In this document: positions 58,217-64,000 of the stretch, piece after piece
How positions within the stretch are numbered: position 1 is the first letter of the stretch
Layout: the number at the start of each line of letters is the position of its first letter
NCBI RefSeq assembly: GCF_016616235.1
Contig: NZ_CP067100.1
Span: 6,507,001-6,571,000 of the forward strand
Source of the DNA: Bradyrhizobium diazoefficiens
GTDB lineage: Bacteria > Pseudomonadota > Alphaproteobacteria > Rhizobiales > Xanthobacteraceae
DNA: 64,000 bases
Reading direction: 5' to 3'
Translations under genes and position numbers: made by a program
Notes under the pieces: generated by a model
What the model was told of the DNA's origin: nothing
Databases searched by the model: none
What the model saw: only the letters and a program-made list of their open reading frames with translations

Positions 58217-59008
58217 TCAACGCATCAGCCGGCGACGAAGCAGCAAAGCCGATACGACGAACGCGACGACAGTGTATATGCAAAGTACGCCCACATGCAG
58301 GCCGATGCTGCCGGCGTCCCGGTCCAGCATTGCCGGCCGAATGAGGTCAATCGAATGCGCTAGCGGCAACGCCTCTGCTACGCGCTGCAGCGCGACAGGC
58401 AGTTGGGCTACGGGAAAGATCGCCCCGCAGAGGTACATCATGGGTGTGAGAAAGAGGGTCTGATAGAACACGAAGTAGTCGTAACTGGGCGCGAGCGCTA
58501 TCACGACCATGGCGAGGCTGGCGAAGGCAACACCAGTGAGCGCAATGGCTGGCAGCGCGTAAGGGATAGACGGCCATGCCGCATAGCCCAGCGCGGCGGC
58601 GACAATCGTAATTCCTGTTCCTGCCAGAACGGCCTTTGTCGCAGCCCACGCCAATTCACCGAGAACGACGTCGCCAAGCGTGAGCTCCGTGCAAAGGATC
58701 GCATCCCAGGTGCGCTGGGCGTTCATCCGAGCGAAGGCGCCATAGACGGTTTCAAAGGTCGCGGAAATCATCGCGCTTGTCGCGACCATCCCAGCTGCCA
58801 GAAAGGCCACGTATGAAATGCCATCGACTTGGCCGATCATCAGTCCCAGGCCGAAGCCGAGACCGAACAAGGCGCTCATGGGCTCAGCGAGGTTGCCAAG
58901 AAGCGATGCCAGCGCCGCTTTGCGCCAAGCCATGTAATTCCGGCGCCATACGGCGCTCCAGTTCCACGCATTGGCGGGCAGAGCGGCCGCATACTGCTCC
59001 CACATCAT
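58217..59008 (-). CDS. nodJ: Nod factor ABC exporter permease NodJ
   Basis: 263 residues with six hydrophobic segments; [20 protein letters not shown] is the characteristic NodJ start, and [20 protein letters not shown] and [20 protein letters not shown] belong to the ABC-2 permease family. It pairs with NodI to export Nod factors. Its ATG directly follows the NodI stop codon. Confidence 0.95.
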   Translation of the reverse strand: MMWEQYAAALPANAWNWSAVWRRNYMAWRKAALASLLGNLAEPMSALFGLGFGLGLMIGQVDGISYVAFLAAGMVATSAMISATFETVYGAFARMNAQRTWDAILCTELTLGDVVLGELAWAATKAVLAGTGITIVAAALGYAAWPSIPYALPAIALTGVAFASLAMVVIALAPSYDYFVFYQTLFLTPMMYLCGAIFPVAQLPVALQRVAEALPLAHSIDLIRPAMLDRDAGSIGLHVGVLCIYTVVAFVVSALLLRRRLMR

Positions 59009-59923
59009 TCAGTCCCTCATCTCCCGTCCGGTCAACCGTAAGAAGACATCCTCTAGGTTCGGTGGCCGCTGAAGCAGACGAAGACCGGTCCGCCCACGCA
59101 GCCGCGCGAGCACCTGCTCTGGATCCGGCGCATAGCAAAAGAGCGTCTCGCCGCTGATTTCGGTACGTTGAGCGAGCGGCTTGACGAGAGCGGAGAGCTC
59201 GTTCGGGTCACCACCGTAAACCTCAATGACCGGGCAACCGATCTGTTCGTCGATCAATGTGTGTGGCGGCCCTTCGGCGATCTTGCGTCCTGCCTCGAGG
59301 ACGCACAGGCGGTCGCACAATCGCTCCGCCTCCTCCATGAAGTGCGTCGTCAAAAGGATGGTCTTGCCGCGCGACAGCAGCGCCCGCAGCCGCTCCCAAA
59401 TCAAATGCCGCGCATGCGGATCGAGCCCGGTGGTCGGCTCATCCAAGATAAGGATCTCCGGATCGTTGATGAGCGCCCGCGCCAGCGTAAGACGCCGCTT
59501 CATGCCACCGGATAGTTCGGTCACCCGCGCGTTCGCCTTGCTCTCAAGGCGGGCAAACTCGAGAAGGGACGGCGTGACCTTCTCGACATCCTTTGCTGTC
59601 ATCCCGAAATAGCGCCCGAACACCAGCAGGTTTTCGCGTACGGTGAACTCGAGATCAAGATTGTCAGCTTGTGGAACGACGCCGATGCGTTTGCGCGCCA
59701 ATCGAGCGCGGGCCGGCACTTTCTCGCCGAGCACAGTTATCTTGCCAGCCTCGGGCGTGGACATCCCGAGAATCATACGCGCAATCGTGCTCTTTCCGGC
59801 GCCGTTCGGCCCCAACAGGCCGAAGCACTCTCCCGACGAAACCGTGAACGACAGCTGGTCGACGACCACCTTCTCGCCATACGACTTTTTCACGGCCGTG
59901 AAATCGATCGCCACGTTCGACAC
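59009..59923 (-). CDS. nodI: Nod factor ABC exporter ATPase NodI
   Basis: 304 residues. Walker A at GPNGAGKST (about 38-46), signature [19 protein letters not shown], Walker [22 protein letters not shown]-loop in [17 protein letters not shown]. The GTG at 59923 gives the usual VSNVAIDF start, with AGGGGGG upstream; an ATG at 60040 would add 39 residues. It couples ATP hydrolysis to Nod factor export with NodJ. Confidence 0.95.
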   Translation of the reverse strand: MSNVAIDFTAVKKSYGEKVVVDQLSFTVSSGECFGLLGPNGAGKSTIARMILGMSTPEAGKITVLGEKVPARARLARKRIGVVPQADNLDLEFTVRENLLVFGRYFGMTAKDVEKVTPSLLEFARLESKANARVTELSGGMKRRLTLARALINDPEILILDEPTTGLDPHARHLIWERLRALLSRGKTILLTTHFMEEAERLCDRLCVLEAGRKIAEGPPHTLIDEQIGCPVIEVYGGDPNELSALVKPLAQRTEISGETLFCYAPDPEQVLARLRGRTGLRLLQRPPNLEDVFLRLTGREMRD

Positions 59924-60146
59924 GCGCTCGGCCCCCCTGTCAGCCGGCGTGACCGGCGCCGGCTCCATCGGGATTGTCCGCCTTGCGATTGGCGCTGCTT
60001 CGACGCCGCCGAGCATTTTTTCTATTCCTTCTGCTACCAATTTCTCGGCGCGGCCAGCCCGCTGATCTCGCCTTCAACAATTGCAAGGCATCCGTCTGCG
60101 ATACGAGAACTCTGACATGGATATGTCAGCCTGCAAACCGGATTGC

Positions 60147-60749
60147 TTATGCAGCCGGTCTCCGAAAGCTGGCGATCAAGCAATCTTCGTTATCCGACTC
60201 ACCTTTGCATTGGACACGCTCGACCTCGACCAGCGCTTCATTCAGCATGGCGATGACCGTCTCTGCACCGGCCACGTGACCCCAACGTCGGCAGATGTGG
60301 TCGCGCGCCGATCCGAAAATCACAAGCCCGTCTGGCGCGAGCATTCCGACCAAGTTGTCGACGGCTGCGCGCATCTCCAGCGTGTCGCTGAGGTAATAGA
60401 GGACTTCTGCTACCACAATAAGGTCGAACCGCTCTGGTGGCGAGAAATGTTGGAGGTCGGCGACTTTCCAGCCGATATGTGACCATCTCTCCGTCCGGCG
60501 ACGTGCGCGGCTAATGGCCTGCGGCACGACGTCGACGACCGTGAGCCGTTTGCAGTGAGGCGCGAGCATCTCGGTGAATGCGCCGGCAGCGCACCCGACT
60601 TCCAACGCGCTTGTGATGCTTTGGCGGGAGAGCGACATCCGAAGCATTTGCGTGTATCGCTCCCGCTCGAACGGATTCGCGTCCAGACGCCACGGGTCAT
60701 CTGCGACCAATTCTCGCTCTAGCAACTGATAGTTCTTATCTAGGCTCAC
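60147..60749 (-). CDS. nodS: Nod factor N-methyltransferase NodS
   Basis: 200 residues, SAM-dependent. SAM-binding motif I is SALEVGCAAGAFTEMLAPHC; VVAEVLYYLSDTLEMRAAV and GSARDHICRRWGH are the standard NodS sections. It methylates the free amino group at the non-reducing end of the chito-oligosaccharide after NodB has deacetylated it. nodU, usually next, is not present in the following 223 bases. Confidence 0.92.
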   Translation of the reverse strand: MSLDKNYQLLERELVADDPWRLDANPFERERYTQMLRMSLSRQSITSALEVGCAAGAFTEMLAPHCKRLTVVDVVPQAISRARRRTERWSHIGWKVADLQHFSPPERFDLIVVAEVLYYLSDTLEMRAAVDNLVGMLAPDGLVIFGSARDHICRRWGHVAGAETVIAMLNEALVEVERVQCKGESDNEDCLIASFRRPAA

Positions 60750-60799
60750 GAGCTTCTCACCTCCTTGACGCGCACAGTTCCGCCTCGCCTCCAGGCCTG

Positions 60800-62134
60800 T
60801 CAGGTACCGTCAACGTCAAAAGCATGTGCACGTGTAGCCGTTTCGCCCATAGACGGTGCAATACCCGAATGGCCTGCGGCATCTAACCTGGCGCTCTGCC
60901 TCAGCGTGCTGGCCTGGCCTTCACCTGAGTCCGGCATATTGGCGGCCTTGCGCGACAACCAATCGCTATTGCTCAATGTACACAGCGCATATGCCTTCAC
61001 AGGAAGTAACAAGAACATGCTGATCGGCTTGTGCAGAGCGAAAGCGAGAAAGCGAAGCTGTCGGGCACGAAATGCTGCCAGGCTGCAGCGAACCATGGTC
61101 ATGGACGCGATGATCAGTATTGTCGGCCACGGCAACTCGCTCGTAACTGCGATTTGCGCAAGCGCGGTCAGTATTGAAACGCCGAGCAGCAGCGGAAGGA
61201 GGTTCTGCCCGACAATGTCCAGCGTGATGTAGAAGTCGAGCCTTGGCAGCAGGGGTAGCGCAAGCCCCGTGTCCCGGAAGGTACTGCGTGCCCACCGCAA
61301 TTGTTGACGCAGATATGGCACCAGCCTATCCGGAACGACGGTTGCTGCGATCGCGTCAGGAACGTACTCAGTTCGAAATCCGGCCGCGAGCATCAGGATC
61401 GTGAGATGGCGGTCCTCGCCGAAGTCGCTTGGCTTTCCTCGAAAATACTGCGTCTCGTACTCGTGGAGAACCAAATCGAGCGCCGTTCGGCGATACATGG
61501 CGCACGGGCCACAGCAACACAAGACCGCTCCGAAGCGAGCTTCCGCCAAACGCTCTTCATTACAGGCTAGCCAGTACTCCATATCGATCAGCCTGGTCAA
61601 CCAAGAGCCGCTTCGATTGCTGGCTGTGAGCTGCCCCATAACAGCGCCAACCGCTGGATCTTGCATCTTCCGTACAAGCTTGGTCACGACGTCGATGGCG
61701 ATTGTCGTATCGGAATCGACGTTGAGAACCAGATCGCCGGACGAGCGGTGCAGCGCTGCAATTTGCGCTTTGCGCTTGCCAATATTCTTTCCCAGCCACA
61801 TGAAGTTGAACCGTGGATCATCTGCATAGGCGTCCTGCACGGGCCACAGGTATCTACGATTGTCCGAGCCATCATCGACCACATATACCCGCACCTGCCC
61901 TTCGTAGTCTTGGCTTGCGATCGACTCGAGGCACGCCGACAGCGTGCGCGGGTCCTCGTTAAAGCAGGGCACGATCACATCGACGCTCGGCAGCGGGCCG
62001 GTCTCTGACGCGTAGTCAGTCGGGGACGGAACCTGTGTTCGGAGCGCGTTGAGCGTCTGCATGCTCCTGTAGATCGCGGACAGCAGGGCGTAGGACGACA
62101 CGGCGACAAGGCTTGTTGTGGCAAGCAAACTCAT
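60800..62134 (-). CDS. nodC: N-acetylglucosaminyltransferase NodC
   Basis: 444 residues, a membrane GT2 chitin-oligosaccharide synthase. One N-terminal span, then the catalytic domain: VDVIVPCFNEDPRTLSACLE, DD at VVDDGSDNRRYL, DSDTTIAIDV, GPCAMYRRTAL, DFGEDRHLT, and the QxxRW motif QQLRWARSTF. C-terminal spans follow. It builds the oligosaccharide backbone of Nod factor from UDP-GlcNAc. Confidence 0.95.
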   Translation of the reverse strand: MSLLATTSLVAVSSYALLSAIYRSMQTLNALRTQVPSPTDYASETGPLPSVDVIVPCFNEDPRTLSACLESIASQDYEGQVRVYVVDDGSDNRRYLWPVQDAYADDPRFNFMWLGKNIGKRKAQIAALHRSSGDLVLNVDSDTTIAIDVVTKLVRKMQDPAVGAVMGQLTASNRSGSWLTRLIDMEYWLACNEERLAEARFGAVLCCCGPCAMYRRTALDLVLHEYETQYFRGKPSDFGEDRHLTILMLAAGFRTEYVPDAIAATVVPDRLVPYLRQQLRWARSTFRDTGLALPLLPRLDFYITLDIVGQNLLPLLLGVSILTALAQIAVTSELPWPTILIIASMTMVRCSLAAFRARQLRFLAFALHKPISMFLLLPVKAYALCTLSNSDWLSRKAANMPDSGEGQASTLRQSARLDAAGHSGIAPSMGETATRAHAFDVDGT

Positions 62135-62153
62135 GGGGGGACGTCTCTTTTTT

Positions 62154-62810
62154 TCAATGGGATTGAGGAAGTGAGCAGATGGCGAACCCTTGCTCGCCCA
62201 ATGCCGGAATCAGCCGGGAAAGCGCCTCGACGGTCTGATCGCGACCGCAATCGACGGCTTGCTCGCGCTCGCCGGGAGGACATCCGTCGTGCAAGAGCAC
62301 AACAGCACCAGGCCGGACCGACGTCAGCACTGCGTCAACGATCGCCGGAACACCGGGACGAGACCAGTCTCTCGGGTCTACTGACCAGTGCAAGGGGATC
62401 AGTCCGGCTTTGGTTGATATCGCGCGTACTTGGTCAGTCCAGATGCCATACGGAGCACGTATGTGCCGCAGTGGCGCCTCGGGACAAACTGCCCTGATGA
62501 CGTCGCTTGCCGACTGAATCTCATGTTCCACCTCAGCTGGTTCGCACCTGGAGAGATCGGGATGGGTCATCGTGTGGTTTCCGACTTCATGCCCTTCTGC
62601 GATTATTCGTTGGATCAGCTTCGGGTAAGCTGCCGCGCACGCCCCGATCACGAAGAACGTCGCCGGCACTCCGTGCCCCGCGAGAACGTCAAGGATGGAA
62701 GCCGTCCAGCGTGGATCAGGACCGTCGTCAAAGGTCAGGTAAACGTTACGATCTCCGGTGGCGCACACGTGCTCGCTTCGCGCTTCCGACAAGCCGCCGA
62801 GAGCGGTCAC
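62154..62810 (-). CDS. nodB: Chito-oligosaccharide deacetylase NodB
   Basis: 218 residues, NodB/CE4 family. [14 protein letters not shown] carries the catalytic Asp pair, HTMTHPDLS the metal His, and RAPYGIW and LHDG complete the motifs. It removes the acetyl group from the non-reducing sugar so NodA can acylate it. Its ATG overlaps the nodA stop by 4 bases. Confidence 0.95.
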   Translation of the reverse strand: MTALGGLSEARSEHVCATGDRNVYLTFDDGPDPRWTASILDVLAGHGVPATFFVIGACAAAYPKLIQRIIAEGHEVGNHTMTHPDLSRCEPAEVEHEIQSASDVIRAVCPEAPLRHIRAPYGIWTDQVRAISTKAGLIPLHWSVDPRDWSRPGVPAIVDAVLTSVRPGAVVLLHDGCPPGEREQAVDCGRDQTVEALSRLIPALGEQGFAICSLPQSH

Positions 62811-63442
62811 AGCTCTGGCCCGTTCCGATCAATCATGGTCCCGGCCGGCCATTCGCTTATCGGACGTCCGATTGGGAAGACCAGAACCACCAAATCGTGG
62901 TCGGTACGGGTCGGCGGCAGGTCCAGATAAATATCCGGCCGAGTTGAGCGCACGCTCACTCCCGGCAAAATCGTTGCGAGACCCTGACGGCCGACCAGCT
63001 TGGTCACATGCTTCTGTAGTGCCGGCCGTACAGCGCCAAAGCCAAACGGAACACCGAGCTGCTGCAGCAGCGGATACATCACCCGCATCGAGTGCGTGAT
63101 CCCTAGCCCCTCCAGATCCGGACGTACGCCATACAATCCCAGCTCGGCCACGAGCAGGTCGACCTCTCCGACTTTGATGAAGCGGCGCAGTGCGCTGATG
63201 TGAGCGGCTATGCCATGTGCATCATAGCCGATGACACGAAGCTCAGGCCTCGCGCCGGCCCAGCTTCGTCCCCCTTCGAACGGCTTTGCGTTGAATTCAC
63301 CGGTCGGCCCGTATGTCTTGCGAAAGAACTCGGACAGTTCGATGTGTTCGGCAAGCTCCAACTCGTTTTCCCAGCACACCCTCCACCGCACTTTGGAGTG
63401 CGTGGAGAACACTCCTGTATCGTTGGATATAGCAATGTTCAT
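62807..63442 (-). CDS. nodA: Nod factor N-acyltransferase NodA
   Basis: 211 residues, starting [13 protein letters not shown] then [20 protein letters not shown]. Family motifs: [40 protein letters not shown]. It transfers a fatty acyl chain to the free amino group made by NodB. The frame extends 16 codons further, but the MNIA start matches other NodA proteins. The lead gene of the operon apart from the nodY/K-like frame. Confidence 0.95.
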   Translation of the reverse strand: MNIAISNDTGVFSTHSKVRWRVCWENELELAEHIELSEFFRKTYGPTGEFNAKPFEGGRSWAGARPELRVIGYDAHGIAAHISALRRFIKVGEVDLLVAELGLYGVRPDLEGLGITHSMRVMYPLLQQLGVPFGFGAVRPALQKHVTKLVGRQGLATILPGVSVRSTRPDIYLDLPPTRTDHDLVVLVFPIGRPISEWPAGTMIDRNGPEL

Positions 63443-63518
63443 TGTGGTCCCCGTGGTGACGTTCGAGATCTGATCTGGCATTTTATGCACGCGAGTTTTT
63501 CATTCTCACCCGGCGCAG

Positions 63519-63800
63519 TCATGAGCCAACGTGACACGTCGGCGCGCCTTGCCCAGTGCCCGGAGCCGCGTTCACGATGGAGAGAACATTGAGGAGCGGC
63601 GCCGTCCGCATGAGATCGCGCAGATGTTCCAGCAGCGCTTTGGGCAGATCGCCTTCGATCCGCTTGGACGCGTCGCCAGCACGCTTGCCAACCGTACGCG
63701 AACCGAGCAATGGCGGGGTCGCGATGGACATGCGCCGCGGTGGATGCTTAGAGGACGCTAGAAGATCCCTCACGGGGCTGGGGCAACGATCAATAATCAT
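63519..63800 (-). CDS. NodY/NodK-position hypothetical protein
   Basis: 93 residues starting MIIDRCPSPVRDLLASSKHP. It starts 49 bases past the nod box and ends 76 bases before nodA, where Bradyrhizobium has nodY (B. japonicum) or nodK (B. elkanii). I cannot confirm sequence similarity with them from memory, so the symbol is left empty. Confidence 0.5.
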   Translation of the reverse strand: MIIDRCPSPVRDLLASSKHPPRRMSIATPPLLGSRTVGKRAGDASKRIEGDLPKALLEHLRDLMRTAPLLNVLSIVNAAPGTGQGAPTCHVGS

Positions 63801-63848
63801 TGTGGTACGCCTGACTCCGATCCGCGATTTTGATATCTCGCACTGCAT

Positions 63849-63896
63849 CAATCGGTAAAATCGATTGTTTCTATGGTAGACATCCACGGATTGGAT
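63849..63896 (-). promoter_or_regulatory. nod box of the nodABC operon
   Basis: GGTAAAATCGATTGTTTCTA, then GACATCCACGGATTGGAT: the nod box blocks in reverse complement. It points toward nodY/K and nodA and ends 10 bases before the nodD1 start codon. Confidence 0.88.
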
Positions 63897-63906
63897 ACTT
63901 CCCGCC

Positions 63907-64000
63907 ATGCGTTTCAAAGGGCTCGATCTGAACCTTCTCGTGGCGCTCGACGCTCTGATGACGGAGCGCAACCTCACCGCGGCTGCGCAGAATCAATCTG
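63907..64000 (+). CDS. nodD1: NodD1, 5' part only, apparently frameshifted
   Basis: The visible residues are [20 protein letters not shown] then RNLTAAA, a NodD start. After 63987 the frame reads AQNQS instead of the expected AARxINLS. Comparing with nodD2, two bases are missing here (gcgcagaatcaatctg against gcgcggcgaatcaacctg). The remainder lies outside the window. Confidence 0.85.
   Translation, partial: MRFKGLDLNLLVALDALMTERNLTAAAQNQS

Noticed and set aside
59924..60146. Possible nodU remnant between nodS and nodI
   Set aside because: Translated in three frames the gap shows no carbamoyltransferase motif, and it is too short for more than a trace.
63531..63761. 76-residue + strand frame between nodA and nodD1
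   Set aside because: It is antisense to the nodY/K-position frame, which follows the nod box in the expected direction.

Overview
The window looks like part of the symbiosis island of a Bradyrhizobium-type rhizobium. It carries a nodulation operon on the minus strand (nodA, nodB, nodC, nodS, nodI, nodJ, then a nodH-type sulfotransferase), a divergent nodD at the right edge, a second nodD near 30.5 kb, and three good nod boxes. Base composition varies, there are many broken genes, one complete IS630-type insertion sequence, and long stretches without genes. I saw no tRNA, rRNA or CRISPR.

Layout from left to right. 0-1.7 kb: a carbamoyltransferase / DUF5989 / SxtJ-like triad on the minus strand, cut by the window edge. 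3.0-4.7 kb: an outer-membrane protein made of two beta-barrel halves, with a terminator. 6.7-14.5 kb: a two-module nonribosomal peptide synthetase (NRPS) and a MATE exporter in one operon, with a divergent S-adenosylmethionine decarboxylase at 15 kb. 15.6-21.7 kb: an RND permease, a relic of its membrane fusion protein and a glucosamine-6-phosphate synthase (nodM), with a nod box upstream; this recalls the nodM-nolFG operon of Sinorhizobium. 22.1-28.7 kb: a decayed catabolic cluster (nitroreductase, quinone oxidoreductase, frameshifted acyl-CoA dehydrogenase, amino-acid binding protein, acyl-CoA dehydrogenase and thiolase relics, TetR regulator, acyl-CoA ligase relic). 28.8-31.4 kb: diaminopropionate ammonia-lyase and nodD2. 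31.6-38 kb: a membrane coiled-coil protein, an acetyltransferase and a prolyl oligopeptidase.

38.1-41.2 kb: a NifA/sigma-54-like promoter ahead of a pair of M16 peptidases. 41.6-48.4 kb: cold-shock protein, secreted pectate lyase, several small proteins, HU and a small helix-turn-helix-like protein. 48.7-51.2 kb: a fic pseudogene and a partial second copy of a two-gene module found at 46 kb. 52.4-55.7 kb: a small membrane protein, the IS630 element, a small zinc-ribbon-like protein, a glyoxalase relic and a LOG-type phosphoribohydrolase. 56-64 kb: short-chain dehydrogenase, then the nod operon and nodD1.

Together the genes would make and export a Nod factor that is N-methylated (NodS) and sulfated (NodH). 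NodM would supply glucosamine, and the NRPS-MATE unit would make and export a separate small peptide. nodU is missing from its usual place between nodS and nodI. Functions are read from protein motifs and gene order by eye; no database search was run.
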